A stretch of 64,000 bases of DNA. Source: JAKZRT01 sp965247915 (GTDB lineage Bacteria; Pseudomonadota; Alphaproteobacteria; Rhodobacterales; Rhodobacteraceae). This document shows positions 1 to 8,495 of this stretch, piece after piece. A model generated the notes under the pieces. That model was given only the letters and a program-made list of their open reading frames with translations. It did not search any database and was not told the origin of the DNA. Positions within the stretch are counted from its first letter, which is position 1, and each line of letters opens with the position of its first letter. Made by a program: the position numbers and the translations under genes. The stretch spans positions 3,658,001-3,722,000 of the forward strand of contig OZ252048.1 of assembly GCA_965247915.1 (NCBI GenBank), in the 5' to 3' direction.

Positions 1-533
1 GCCCAGGCCCCGGTGGTCGCCGCCGGATCAAAATCGCCGCGCTCAAAAAGTTCGATCGCGGCAAATATCTGCGGCCGGAACAGCTCGGGCCTGCGACAGT
101 CGTGGGCAAGGGTCACCAGCGAGTTGAGCGTGTTAAAGTCGCCCTGATTGCCGCCAAAGTCGGTCTCCAGCGCCCAAAGCGCCAGCAGAACCCCGCGCGA
201 GACACCATAACGCACCTCGATCCGATCAAAAACCGCATCCCATTTGGCGGTGTTCCTGGCGCCCAAGGTGATGCGATAGTCGCTGATCACCGCCTCCGCA
301 AATTGCGTGAAGGGCATGGTGAAAATACCCTGCGCGCGGTCGGCGCTCAGCGTCCGCTGGTCATGGGTTACGCCCGCGAAGAAGTCGTTTACGATGCGGC
401 GTTTGTGGCCGTGTTGGCGGGCCTCGGAATTCAGCCCGTTCACAAATTGCGCGAAGGGGCCGCCACAAGGCAGATCTTGCGCGGACAGGGGTGCTGCGAG
501 CGTGGCGAGAACGGCAAAACAGGCAAATCGCAT
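1..533 (-). CDS. Lytic murein transglycosylase, MltB-like (3' end off the window)
   Basis: The reading frame starts with ATG at 533 on the minus strand and is still open at base 1, so about 177 N-terminal residues are present. It begins with a signal peptide of about 18 residues ending near Ala-Gln-Asp. It then has an MltB-type segment, with the expected catalytic glutamate at about E123 in the motif ALETDFGG. The family cleaves peptidoglycan glycan strands in the periplasm and forms 1,6-anhydromuramic ends. The gene lies 38 bases downstream of cobD on the same strand, which looks like coincidental proximity rather than shared function. The C-terminal half and any peptidoglycan-binding domain are outside the window. 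Confidence 0.8.
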   Translation of the reverse strand, partial: MRFACFAVLATLAAPLSAQDLPCGGPFAQFVNGLNSEARQHGHKRRIVNDFFAGVTHDQRTLSADRAQGIFTMPFTQFAEAVISDYRITLGARNTAKWDAVFDRIEVRYGVSRGVLLALWALETDFGGNQGDFNTLNSLVTLAHDCRRPELFRPQIFAAIELFERGDFDPAATTGAW

Positions 534-571
534 TTGGGTCCCCGGAAAATATCTGCACCGGCCGCAAAGCA

Positions 572-1486
572 TCACGCGAAGGCCGCCAAGACAAGGCCAA
601 CCACCAGCAGCACCCCCCAGACCTGCCACATCCGGGTCACGGCGCCGGTTATGTCTTCGGGACCGGCGGTCACGCGGCCGGTTGCGTTGACGAAGGGAAA
701 ATCGCGAACGCGCCCGTCATAGCTGCGCGGCCCGGCCAGGGCCACGCCAAGCGTGCGCGCCATAGCCGCCTCGGGCCAGCCAGCATTGGGCGACCGGTGT
801 TTTGCCGCGTCGAGGGCGATGGCGGGCCAATCGCCGATCCGGGATGCGATCGCGGCCAGGATGAACGCGGTCAGCCGCGCCGGCACCCAGTTCAGCAGGT
901 CGTCAAACCGCGCCGCCGCGCGGCCAAAGTCGCGGTGGCGGTCGGTATTGTAGCCGATCATGCTGTCGGCGGTGTTAGTGACTTTGTAAAGCAGGATGCC
1001 CGGCAGGCCGAACAGCAGATAGAAAAGCACCGGCGCTGTCACCGCGTCGCTGAGGTTTTCGGCCGCACTTTCGATGGCCGCACGCGCGATCGCCGGACCA
1101 TCCATGTCTGATACATCGCGCCCGACAATCCGGGCCACCGCGCGACGACCCTCGGGAACCGACATCGACAGGCCCATGGCCACCTTCCAGACGTGGCTGA
1201 CCAGACTGTTGTGGGCAAGCAGGATCGCGACAATCGCAAAGTCAATCAGGGCCAGCGGCAAGGCTTCGATCACGGCGCCAAGGGCCACCGCCAAAAACCC
1301 CAGAGCGGCCATGGTCAGCGCGCCCTTCAATTGGCGCGCGTTGCCCCGGTTGAACAACTGATCCGCCCAGCCCACGGCCCGGCCGATCAGAACCGCCGGA
1401 TGCGGAAGGCGCGACCACAGCCATTTGGGTTCGCCCAAAGCCGCATCGAGCAGCATGGCCAGCACCATGATCGTTGGCACGTTCAC
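572..1486 (-). CDS. cobD: Adenosylcobinamide-phosphate synthase CobD/CbiB
   Basis: The 304-residue integral membrane protein matches CobD/CbiB in length and opens with the family-typical segment DAALGEPKWLW followed by HPAVLIGR. Several hydrophobic helices follow (about residues 50-80, 190-215 and 285-304). CobD joins (R)-1-aminopropan-2-ol phosphate to adenosylcobyric acid to give adenosylcobinamide phosphate. Its start overlaps the cobC stop by four bases (ATGA), so the two are translationally coupled, and CobC makes the substrate that CobD consumes. No frame disruption is visible. Confidence 0.93.
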   Translation of the reverse strand: MNVPTIMVLAMLLDAALGEPKWLWSRLPHPAVLIGRAVGWADQLFNRGNARQLKGALTMAALGFLAVALGAVIEALPLALIDFAIVAILLAHNSLVSHVWKVAMGLSMSVPEGRRAVARIVGRDVSDMDGPAIARAAIESAAENLSDAVTAPVLFYLLFGLPGILLYKVTNTADSMIGYNTDRHRDFGRAAARFDDLLNWVPARLTAFILAAIASRIGDWPAIALDAAKHRSPNAGWPEAAMARTLGVALAGPRSYDGRVRDFPFVNATGRVTAGPEDITGAVTRMWQVWGVLLVVGLVLAAFA

Positions 1487-2451
1487 AGCGCGGCCTCAAG
1501 GCGGCGCCAGTCTGCCGCCGTTCCGGGCAGGCCAAGGCGGATCCAGGTTTGTGAATAGGGGAATATTCTGGTCAGGATGTGCTGTCGCGCCAGCCGGTCG
1601 TGCAGGGCCGCTGCGTCCGGCGTATCATAAAGACGAAACAGATCGGTGCCGCCGGCCAGCATCAGTCCGGCCTTTGTCATCAGCCGGTCGAGCCGTGCCG
1701 CGTCATGTTGCAGCCGCGCCCGCGTGGTCTCGGCCCAGGCACGGTCGCCCAAGGCCTGGGCCCCGATTTCAAGCGCGGGGCCCGAGACCGGCCAGGGGCC
1801 AAGGGAAAACCGCAGGCGGTCGATAACATCGGGCGCGCCGATAGCGAAACCCAGCCGCAGGCCCGCCAGCCCCCAGAATTTACCGAAACTTTTCAGGATG
1901 ATCCGGTTTTCCTGCGCCGACAGGTGGATGAGGCTGCGGTCGGGCGCGACGTCGCAAAAGCTTTCGTCGATGACGCCCAGATCCGCTCCGTCAAGATCGC
2001 CTTCGCTCCAAAATCGACCATCGGGGTTGTTCGGGTTCACGATGATGCGGGCTGCGGGGTTATCAGTCGGCGCATCCGCTAGGGACCAGCCTGGCGCCGC
2101 TGCAAAAGCCCGGGCGTGTTCGTTATAGGTCGGTCCCGGGATGTCGACAGAACCGGGCGGTGTCAGCGCCGGGATGCGCGCGATCAAAGCCGAAGCGCCG
2201 GGTGCCGCCAGCACCCCGACCGCGTCGGGCACCGCCCAAAATTTCCGCGCCGCCGCTTCGAGTTTCCGCGTCGCACCGGTATCGGGCAAGGCCGCCAGGT
2301 AATCTTCAAATTGCAACCCCAAGCTGAATGCAATCGGGTTAATGCCTGTTGATAGGTCGAGCCACATCTGGCGCATTCCACCATAGCGAGTAATCGCCTG
2401 CCCAAGCTCTCCTCCGTGATCTGGCGATTGTGGCTGTAAAGGGTATGCCAT
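1483..2451 (-). CDS. cobC: Threonine-phosphate decarboxylase CobC
   Basis: This 322-residue fold-type I PLP enzyme has the CobC N-terminal motif DHGG followed by a glycine-rich start. It also has the NPNNPDG motif near residue 139 and the Schiff-base lysine K191 in SFGKFWGLAG. CobC decarboxylates L-threonine-O-3-phosphate to aminopropanol phosphate for the nucleotide-loop arm of cobalamin. It is first in the cobC-cobD pair. I see no good Shine-Dalgarno in front of the ATG at 2451. I also see no cobalamin-riboswitch box in the AT-rich 264 bases upstream, so local control is unclear. Confidence 0.9.
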   Translation of the reverse strand: MAYPLQPQSPDHGGELGQAITRYGGMRQMWLDLSTGINPIAFSLGLQFEDYLAALPDTGATRKLEAAARKFWAVPDAVGVLAAPGASALIARIPALTPPGSVDIPGPTYNEHARAFAAAPGWSLADAPTDNPAARIIVNPNNPDGRFWSEGDLDGADLGVIDESFCDVAPDRSLIHLSAQENRIILKSFGKFWGLAGLRLGFAIGAPDVIDRLRFSLGPWPVSGPALEIGAQALGDRAWAETTRARLQHDAARLDRLMTKAGLMLAGGTDLFRLYDTPDAAALHDRLARQHILTRIFPYSQTWIRLGLPGTAADWRRLEAAL

Positions 2452-2715
2452 TGGTTAAGAAAATCGCTCCGAATTGACCTATACGCAAACAATTTTCCGA
2501 AAATTCCAGCAAATTTTCGTTGCGGGCACTTCGAATTTCTGCGCACCAACCCTTTGTTATCTCTGAAATATATTCGGGAGCAGTAAGTTTCGGCCCGCTG
2601 ACGGGCAATAATTACGTGGCGTCACCCCGGGCCAGTGTCTTAGGAAATTGTTAATCCCTTATTCCTAGCGTTTACGGATATGGGGCATGTTCGGTGACGG
2701 GGTTTCGGCGGACTG
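2452..2715. other. AT-rich intergenic region between cobC and the receiver gene
   Basis: These 264 bases are visibly richer in A and T than the surroundings and must hold the divergent promoters of cobC (minus) and the receiver gene (plus). No convincing open frame, RNA gene or riboswitch was recognised. A TTAATCCCTTATTCC stretch near 2652 resembles only half of a CtrA box, so I do not call it. Confidence 0.5.
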
Positions 2716-3090
2716 ATGCGCGTTTTGATTGTGGAAAGCAACCCGGACCTCGGGGGGGTCTGGCGCGGGCATATTCAACGCCTTGGGTGTGAAGTCGTGC
2801 TTGCTTCTTCGCGGAACCAGGCGATTGACATCATGCGCGACCACGATGTGAACGTAATTATTCTTGACCTGGTTCTGCGCGATGGCAGCGCTTTTGCGGT
2901 TGCCGATTTCGCATCGTACCGGCACCCGGACGCCAAGGTCATTTTCGTCACCAACACGACGCTTTTTTCCGATGGCTCGATCTTTCGGCATATCCCAAAC
3001 GCCTGCGCTTTCGTGCAAAGCCAGACGCCGCCCGAAGATCTGGCCGCGATGGTTGAACATTATGGGATTTCGACCACCTCGCACCACTGA
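2716..3090 (+). CDS. Single-domain response regulator receiver protein (degenerate)
   Basis: The 124 residues form one CheY-like receiver fold with no output domain. The phospho-acceptor aspartate is D51 in VIILDLVLRDG and the switch threonine is T79 in VIFVTNT. Two hallmark positions deviate. The N-terminal acidic pair is reduced to E7-S8. The invariant lysine near beta-5 is absent, the segment reading AFVQSQTPPE. The protein may be an atypical or non-phosphorylated receiver that acts by protein contact. No histidine kinase is next to it. The next gene is convergent. Confidence 0.8.
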   Translation: MRVLIVESNPDLGGVWRGHIQRLGCEVVLASSRNQAIDIMRDHDVNVIILDLVLRDGSAFAVADFASYRHPDAKVIFVTNTTLFSDGSIFRHIPNACAFVQSQTPPEDLAAMVEHYGISTTSHH

Positions 3091-3112
3091 TTTCTTTGCG
3101 GCTTTCCACCTC

Positions 3113-4084
3113 TCAACGCCCGTGCGGCGCGTCAAAGTCCAGCTTGGGCCCGATCGGCACGATGCGCAGCGGATTTATGCTTTCGTGCGACGTAAAATAA
3201 TGTGTGCGGATGTGATCCAAGCGCACCGTCGTGGCGATGCCCGGCATTTGATAAAGTTCGCGCGTGAAGCCCCACAGGTTTGGGCAATCCGTAATGCGTC
3301 GCAGGTTGCACTTGAAGTGATAGTGATAGACCGGGTCAAACCGAACCAACGTCGAGAACAGCCGCCAGTCGGCTTCGGTCAGCCGATCACCCATCAGATA
3401 CCGTTTGTGGGCCAGCCTTTCTTCGAGCCAGTCGATTGTGTCGAATAATTCAATCGCGGCAGCCTCATAGGCGGCCTGGGTCTGGGCAAAACCGGACCGA
3501 TAGACGCCGTTGTTCAGCGTCGCATAGATGCGGTCATTCACCGGTTCGATGGCGGCGCGCAGGTCGCGGGGCCAAGAATCATCGGTGTTGCCGGTCAGGC
3601 CATCAAAGGCGCTGTTGAACATGCGGATGATCTCGGAACTTTCGTTTGAGACGATGGTTTTGGTCTGGGCGTCCCACAAAACCGGAACCGATACGCGCCC
3701 CGTCATCCCCGGGTCGCAAGCCAGATAGACATCGCGCAGATAGTCCAGACCCATCAGCTGATCGCCGGTGGCACCGTCGAAGTCCCGCGTAAATCGCCAG
3801 CCGTCGTCGCCCGCGAACGGGTGAACCACCGATACGCCGATATGGGGTTCCAGCCCCTTCAGTGCCCGAAAAATCAGGGTCCGATGCGCCCAGGGGCAGG
3901 CATAACTGACGTATAGATGATAGCGCCCGCTTTCCGCCGCGAACCCGCCCGTGCCCGATTGCCCGGGTGCGCCATCTTCGGTTATCCAGTTGCGAAATAT
4001 CGCCTCGGCACGTTTGAATTCGCCACTTGCGGTCAATGCTGGCCCGTTGGCCGTGTCCCAGACCCCGTCAACAAGGCGCCCCAT
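3113..4084 (-). CDS. Glutathionyl-hydroquinone reductase, Omega-class GST (YqjG/ECM4 type)
   Basis: At 323 residues the protein has the length of S-glutathionyl-(chloro)hydroquinone reductases. It carries their catalytic motif YACPWAHR with cysteine C63, followed by an all-alpha GST C-terminal domain with the typical LTEADWRLF segment. The family reduces glutathionyl-hydroquinones to hydroquinones with a second glutathione in the cytoplasm, usually in quinone detoxification. It is transcribed alone. An inverted repeat at 4114-4138 sits about 30 bases upstream of its start and could be a control site. Confidence 0.88.
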   Translation of the reverse strand: MGRLVDGVWDTANGPALTASGEFKRAEAIFRNWITEDGAPGQSGTGGFAAESGRYHLYVSYACPWAHRTLIFRALKGLEPHIGVSVVHPFAGDDGWRFTRDFDGATGDQLMGLDYLRDVYLACDPGMTGRVSVPVLWDAQTKTIVSNESSEIIRMFNSAFDGLTGNTDDSWPRDLRAAIEPVNDRIYATLNNGVYRSGFAQTQAAYEAAAIELFDTIDWLEERLAHKRYLMGDRLTEADWRLFSTLVRFDPVYHYHFKCNLRRITDCPNLWGFTRELYQMPGIATTVRLDHIRTHYFTSHESINPLRIVPIGPKLDFDAPHGR

Positions 4085-4113
4085 CTCGATGTCCTTTCCG
4101 CTTTGGCGAGTGT

Positions 4114-4138
4114 TATCGCGTGACCGCGGTACGCGATA
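4114..4138. promoter_or_regulatory. Inverted repeat upstream of the GST gene, possible operator
   Basis: Perfect 7-base arms TATCGCG and CGCGATA are separated by 11 bases. The site lies 30 bases upstream of the glutathionyl-hydroquinone reductase start, where a transcription factor would affect initiation. The symmetry is seen directly. Its use as an operator is inferred, and no cognate regulator is encoded next to it. Confidence 0.4.
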
Positions 4139-4284
4139 GGTGCAACCACGCAGGTGCGCGGTTCAAAATGTGCGAAATATCCACGGTTGGCCACAAAATT
4201 GGCACCAAAGGCGATCCAACCTTGACCGAAAACGATCACACGACATCATGGTCGTCTGTATCAGTACGATTCGGGAGGAAGTTA

Positions 4285-4641
4285 ATGTTTGAAGTTTTGC
4301 CCAAAGACATTGTCGAAGGGCTGCGCGCGGCGCATTTGCGTAATCTTGCCCGCAAAAGCCGTATTCGGGTTCAGTTTGGCGACGAATTCTATCCGCTGCT
4401 GAAGCTGTGGAAGAACGGCTTTGCGCTGGACATCGAGAACACGCCGCATCTGCGCGGGCTGGTCGATTTGTACGATGGCAGCCGCCATATCTCGCAATGT
4501 CTGATCGTCGCATCGTCCGAGGAAAACGGATTGATGCACTATGAGTTCAAGCGCAACACGGCCACGTCGGATCATGCAGCGCTTGATTTTGTGGCGGGCG
4601 ATCACCGCCCGGCCGCGCTGTTGACGGGGCCAGGTTACTGA
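4285..4641 (+). CDS. Conserved hypothetical protein, 118 residues
   Basis: The start is set at ATG 4285 because GGGAGG lies 6 bases before it. The upstream extension of the frame has no such site. The product is a small soluble protein with a basic N-terminus (LRNLARKSRIRVQ). A beta-rich centre reads YPLLKLWKNGFALDIE and LRGLVDLYDG, loosely reminiscent of PilZ-like barrels, but the RxxxR and DxSxxG signature is absent, so I do not assign that family. It is convergent with the PatB/MalY gene, only 3 bases between the stops. Function unknown. Confidence 0.7.
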   Translation: MFEVLPKDIVEGLRAAHLRNLARKSRIRVQFGDEFYPLLKLWKNGFALDIENTPHLRGLVDLYDGSRHISQCLIVASSEENGLMHYEFKRNTATSDHAALDFVAGDHRPAALLTGPGY

Positions 4642-4644
4642 AGA

Positions 4645-5817
4645 CTATTGCAGGTCCGCGAAGGCGCGGGTCAGGCGGGTCACCGCCTCGTCGATGCGCG
4701 TGCGCTGTGTCGCGAGGTTAAAACGCATGAAATGTTCGCCGCCGGAACCGAACGCGGGGCCGGGCGACGCCGCGATTTTTGCCTTTTCGCAAATGCGCGC
4801 GCTGAACTCCGCAAATTCCATGCCCGTACCTGAAAAATCGACCCAGGCCAGAAAGGTGGATTGCAGCGGCAATGAGCGAACGCCCGAAATCGCATTCACG
4901 CCCGCGTCAAAGGCCCTGCGGTTTTGGTCAAGGTGCGCCATTTGTGCGTCCACCCAAGCGGCACCCTCGGGGCAATATGCAGCGTGGATCATCCGAACCC
5001 CAAGTGCTGAAGGACGATAATCAAGCGAGTTCTGAAACTTGCGCATCTGCGCGCGCAGGTCGGGGTCGGGGATGATCATATTGCCAGTGCGCTGTCCGGC
5101 GATGTTGAAGGTTTTTGACGCCGCCGTCAGGTAGATCGTGCGCGCCCGACCCCCGGGGACGGCCAGGTCCAGCGGCACGAAAGTGTGACCGGAGTATATC
5201 AGATCATGATGGATCTCGTCCGAGACCAACAACAACCCGTTGCGCGCCGCGAAATCCGATACCGCGCGCAACTCGTCTGCGCACCATATCCGACCGGAAG
5301 GGTTTTGTGGCGAACACCAAAGCAGTATTCTTTCGCGCCCGGTCAGCCGTGCCTGGGCGTCGTCAAGATCAAGCACATAGGCATCGCCGCTGCGCGCCAG
5401 TGGACATTCAGTGACAACGCGGCCGGTCTTGCGAATCTTCAGCGCGAATTCGTGATATACGGGCGTAAATATCGCCACCGCGTCGCCCGGATCGCTCCAG
5501 ACCTGGATGCAGGACGCGATGGCGTTGCCCAGCCCTTGCGACGTCAGAACCCAATCCGGATCGACCGTCCAGCCATGCCGCGATTTCATCCACCAGCACA
5601 CCGCTGCCTTGTAGTCCGGATAATCCCAGGAATAACCGAACACGCCATGATCCGCGGCCGCCCGCAGCGCTTCGGTCACGCAGGGCGCGGTGGCATAATC
5701 GGAATCGGCCGTCCACATCGCCAGCCCGTCGTGTTGCGATACGCCAAACAGCTGCTCCATTTTGTCCCATTTTGAGCTGTAGGTGCCGCGCCGCTCGATC
5801 GGGGTTTCAAAATCCAT
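4645..5817 (-). CDS. PatB/MalY-type PLP aminotransferase (cystathionine beta-lyase-like)
   Basis: The start at 5817 is preferred over an in-frame ATG at 5880 because GGAGAAG lies just upstream and the N-terminus then matches the family (MDFETPIERRGTYSSKWD). The 390-residue product is a fold-type I PLP enzyme with the Schiff-base lysine K235 in TAASKTFNIAG and CSPQNPSGRIW near residue 168. Members cleave carbon-sulphur bonds (cystathionine to homocysteine) or act as aminotransferases, and the sequence alone does not separate these. It is divergent from def. Confidence 0.85.
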   Translation of the reverse strand: MDFETPIERRGTYSSKWDKMEQLFGVSQHDGLAMWTADSDYATAPCVTEALRAAADHGVFGYSWDYPDYKAAVCWWMKSRHGWTVDPDWVLTSQGLGNAIASCIQVWSDPGDAVAIFTPVYHEFALKIRKTGRVVTECPLARSGDAYVLDLDDAQARLTGRERILLWCSPQNPSGRIWCADELRAVSDFAARNGLLLVSDEIHHDLIYSGHTFVPLDLAVPGGRARTIYLTAASKTFNIAGQRTGNMIIPDPDLRAQMRKFQNSLDYRPSALGVRMIHAAYCPEGAAWVDAQMAHLDQNRRAFDAGVNAISGVRSLPLQSTFLAWVDFSGTGMEFAEFSARICEKAKIAASPGPAFGSGGEHFMRFNLATQRTRIDEAVTRLTRAFADLQ

Positions 5818-5916
5818 GGGTCTTCTCCGCTGAGTTGGCGCGTGAAAGCTAACGCAATGCAAGCCGGGTGCAAGGCGCATTGCGCAGCACAGCGCCTTGC
5901 CCTAAATCAGCCCCTG

Positions 5917-6438
5917 ATGACCCTGCGCACGATCCTGATCCACCCCGATCCGCACCTGAAAAAGGTGGCGAAGCCGATCACGAAAGTGACCGATGGCCTC
6001 CGTGCGCTGGCCCGCGATATGCTCGAGACGATGTATAATGCGCCGGGAGTTGGTTTGGCGGCACCGCAGATCGGTGTGCTCAGGCGGATGATTGTGATCG
6101 ACTGCGTCAAAGACGACGAAACACCGCCCGATCCGATCGTGCTTTTGAACCCGACCGTGACCTGGTCGTCGGAGGAAACCGAAACCTCCGAAGAGGGCTG
6201 TCTGTCAATCCCCGAACAATTTGCCGATATCGAGCGCGCGATCGAGGTTGATGTCACCTGGCTGGGGCTGGACGGCGAAATCCACAGCCAGCGCTTTGAC
6301 GGGCTGTGGTCGACCTGCGTTCAGCACGAGATCGACCATCTGAACGGCAGGCTTTTCATCGACTATCTCAAACCCCTGAAGCGCCAGATAATCACCCGCC
6401 GCATGACCAAGCTGAAGCGCGAGCAGGCCCGTGCCTGA
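5917..6438 (+). CDS. def: Peptide deformylase
   Basis: This 173-residue metalloenzyme removes the formyl group from nascent N-termini at the ribosome exit. All three catalytic motifs are intact: GVGLAAPQIG (44-53), EEGCLSIP with metal ligand C95, and HEIDH with H137, E138 and H141. The start is placed at ATG 5917 so that the protein begins MTLRTILIHPDP as in the family. The longer frame adds 25 untypical residues. It is the first gene of a tight def / def-like / fmt operon and overlaps the next gene by 8 bases. Confidence 0.95.
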   Translation: MTLRTILIHPDPHLKKVAKPITKVTDGLRALARDMLETMYNAPGVGLAAPQIGVLRRMIVIDCVKDDETPPDPIVLLNPTVTWSSEETETSEEGCLSIPEQFADIERAIEVDVTWLGLDGEIHSQRFDGLWSTCVQHEIDHLNGRLFIDYLKPLKRQIITRRMTKLKREQARA

Positions 6439-6925
6439 GCTGTTGCGCTGGCCCGACCGGCGGCTGCGGACGCGCGCCGAAGATGTGCCCGCGATCACCG
6501 ACGAAATTCGCGCCCATTGGGACGCCATGACCCGGGTGATGGAAACGATGCCGGGCTACGGGCTGGCGGCGGTGCAGATCGGTGTGATGCTGCGCCTTGC
6601 GGTGGTTGACAGTTCGTCCGAGCGCGGGCGCGCCATCCGCATGGCCAACCCTGAAATTATCTCGAAAAGCCGGGAAACCTGTGAAGAGGTCGAGGCAAGC
6701 CCGAACCTGCCCGGTGTTTCGGCAACAATCGAACGGCCATCCAAAGTGACCGTGCGCTATCTGGCCCCCACAGGCATCATCGAACGCGACGAATTCGAAG
6801 GCCTCTGGGCCACATCCGGGCAACATCAGATCGACCATCTGGCGGGGCGGATGTATTTCGACCGGCTGAGTCCGGTCAAACGGTCGATGCTGCTCAAAAA
6901 GGCCGCCAAGCGGGGCCGCCCGTGA
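6431..6925 (+). CDS. Peptide deformylase-like protein with degenerate active site
   Basis: It starts with GTG inside the end of def. The 164-residue product is clearly a deformylase homologue (GYGLAAVQIG at 42-51 and a C-terminal HQIDHLAGRMYF). Key catalytic residues are changed. The EGCLS motif that supplies the metal cysteine reads EASPNLPGV around residues 88-96. The catalytic glutamate of HEIDH is glutamine (Q133). The fold is probably retained, but deformylation by the normal mechanism is unlikely. It is embedded between def and fmt with overlaps on both sides, so it is co-expressed and not simply decaying. Confidence 0.85.
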   Translation: MPELLRWPDRRLRTRAEDVPAITDEIRAHWDAMTRVMETMPGYGLAAVQIGVMLRLAVVDSSSERGRAIRMANPEIISKSRETCEEVEASPNLPGVSATIERPSKVTVRYLAPTGIIERDEFEGLWATSGQHQIDHLAGRMYFDRLSPVKRSMLLKKAAKRGRP

Positions 6926-7821
6926 GGCTGATCTTTATGGGCACGCCAGAATTTTCGGTGACCGCACTGGATGCCCTGGCGGCGGCAGGACACCAGATCG
7001 CCTGCGTTTACACGCAACCGCCACGGCCCGCCGGTCGCGGCAAGAACGACCGGCCATCACCGGTTAATTCGCGCGCGCAGGAACTGGGTCTGCCGGTCAG
7101 GCATCCGGCGTCGCTGAAAGACCCCGACGAAGCGGCGAGTTTTGCTGCGCTGAAGGCGGAGGTGGCGGTCGTGGTGGCTTACGGACTGATCCTGCCGCAG
7201 CCGGTTCTGGACGCGCCGGTCCATGGCTGCCTGAACATCCATGCCTCGCTTTTGCCGCGTTGGCGCGGGGCCGCGCCGCTTGAGCGGGCGATCATGGCCG
7301 GCGACGCCACAACCGGTATCTCGGTCATGGCGATGGACGCGGGGCTGGATACCGGTCCGGTTCTTTTGACCCGGCCGCTGACGATCGGGGACGGGGAGAC
7401 CGCCGGGGCACTCCACGATCGACTGGCAGATGCAGGCGCTGAGCTGATTGTCGAAGCGCTGGACGGGCTCGCCAGTTTGACCCCTCAGCCGCAGTCGGGC
7501 GATGGTGTCACGTATGCCGCCAAGATCGACAAGAGCGAGGCGAAAGTTGACTGGTCGCGGCCGGCCAGAGACGTGGCCAACCAAATTCGCAGTCTATCAC
7601 CCAACCCCGGCGCTTACGTCGTGGCCGGCGGCGAGCGCATCAGGCTTCTGGCCGCCCGGGCGATCGACGGCAAGGGCGCGCCCGGCACGGTTTTATCGGG
7701 GTTCACGGTTGCCTGTGGTGTCGGCGCTGTTGAGATCACGCGCGCGCAGCGCCCCGGCAAGCGGGCGGTGGACGTAAAGGAACTGCTGCGCGGGTTTGCC
7801 TTGCCGAACCGCCTGGACTGA
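6922..7821 (+). CDS. fmt: Methionyl-tRNA formyltransferase
   Basis: The 299-residue protein transfers a formyl group from 10-formyl-tetrahydrofolate to initiator Met-tRNA. It shows the family start MRLIFMGTPEFSV, the folate-site segment NIHASLLPRWRGAAP near residues 108-122, and TGISVMAMDAGLDTG. The C-terminal tRNA-binding OB domain starts near residue 205. The GTG start overlaps the preceding stop by four bases (GTGA). Coupling of fmt with def is the usual bacterial arrangement. Confidence 0.95.
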   Translation: MRLIFMGTPEFSVTALDALAAAGHQIACVYTQPPRPAGRGKNDRPSPVNSRAQELGLPVRHPASLKDPDEAASFAALKAEVAVVVAYGLILPQPVLDAPVHGCLNIHASLLPRWRGAAPLERAIMAGDATTGISVMAMDAGLDTGPVLLTRPLTIGDGETAGALHDRLADAGAELIVEALDGLASLTPQPQSGDGVTYAAKIDKSEAKVDWSRPARDVANQIRSLSPNPGAYVVAGGERIRLLAARAIDGKGAPGTVLSGFTVACGVGAVEITRAQRPGKRAVDVKELLRGFALPNRLD

Positions 7822-7881
7822 CCGCAGGGGCTTTTATCCAGCGCGTTCGTGATTATCTTCCGTCAAACAGGCGAGGTGAAC

Positions 7882-8121
7882 ATGCCCTATCTTATCATGG
7901 CCATCATCGGCGGCGCATTGGGACTGTATCTGGTCCGTTCTGGCCGGGTGTCCACGCGCGGATTGTCCGGCGGGACCTATGCATTTCTGGGCGGGCTTTT
8001 GGGAATTTTGATCCTGCGCGCGGTGCTGGGAGTTTTGGGTCCGGTTGGCGCCCTGATCGGCGCGGTCGCCGGTGCGGTGCTGGTTCTGTGGGCGGCAAGG
8101 GCGCTGGACGGCGGCGATTAA
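7882..8121 (+). CDS. Small membrane protein, 79 residues
   Basis: The ATG at 7882 is chosen because GGCGAGGTG lies just before it. A longer frame begins at 7849. The product is almost entirely hydrophobic with about three predicted membrane segments (residues 1-18, 33-50 and 50-72) and a short acidic tail ALDGGD. Its gene follows fmt and ends 4 bases into the convergent next gene. No family is recognised. Confidence 0.65.
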   Translation: MPYLIMAIIGGALGLYLVRSGRVSTRGLSGGTYAFLGGLLGILILRAVLGVLGPVGALIGAVAGAVLVLWAARALDGGD

Positions 8122-8477
8122 CCGGCCCAGGCCGCGGCCTCGTCATTGCTGAAAAACGGCGTGAACTGCGCGACGATCACTGCATTTTCTGCGCGCGCAC
8201 GGTCCATCAACGCGGTTTCCTCGGCGTCGATCTGATATCCAGAGCGTTGGCGTTCGTCGGCGTCGCCCAAGCCGGTGACTTCGAGCGGCGCCAAATCAGC
8301 GGCCTTGAGCGTCGCCACGGTTTCGCGCACCGCTTCGGCCTCGTCCCGGCCAGCGGCGTAGGCGATCAGCCCACCACCGGTGGCGTCATCGGGCAAGCCA
8401 TCGCCGGCCCGCCTGCCAACCTGAACCAGCAGCGTAAAGACCATTTGTTCCGATTTATGAAGCCCCGCTTGCGCCAT
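8118..8477 (-). CDS. Conserved hypothetical protein, 119 residues
   Basis: The frame has normal codon usage for this genome and a plausible alpha/beta composition (segments LIAYAAGRDEAEAVRETVA and ENAVIVAQFTPFF) with no membrane segment or signal peptide. It overlaps the convergent small membrane gene by four bases. I do not recognise a domain. Its upstream region is the 630-base gene-free stretch that also follows dapD. Confidence 0.6.
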   Translation of the reverse strand: MAQAGLHKSEQMVFTLLVQVGRRAGDGLPDDATGGGLIAYAAGRDEAEAVRETVATLKAADLAPLEVTGLGDADERQRSGYQIDAEETALMDRARAENAVIVAQFTPFFSNDEAAAWAG

Positions 8478-8495
8478 GGCGACTGCCTAAATGGC

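Noticed and set aside
2452..2715. A cobalamin riboswitch upstream of cobC
   Set aside because: None of the conserved B12-box sequences is visible in this AT-rich stretch.
4285..4641. Assignment of the 118-residue protein as a PilZ c-di-GMP receptor
   Set aside because: The beta-rich pattern is only suggestive and the RxxxR and DxSxxG binding motifs are absent.
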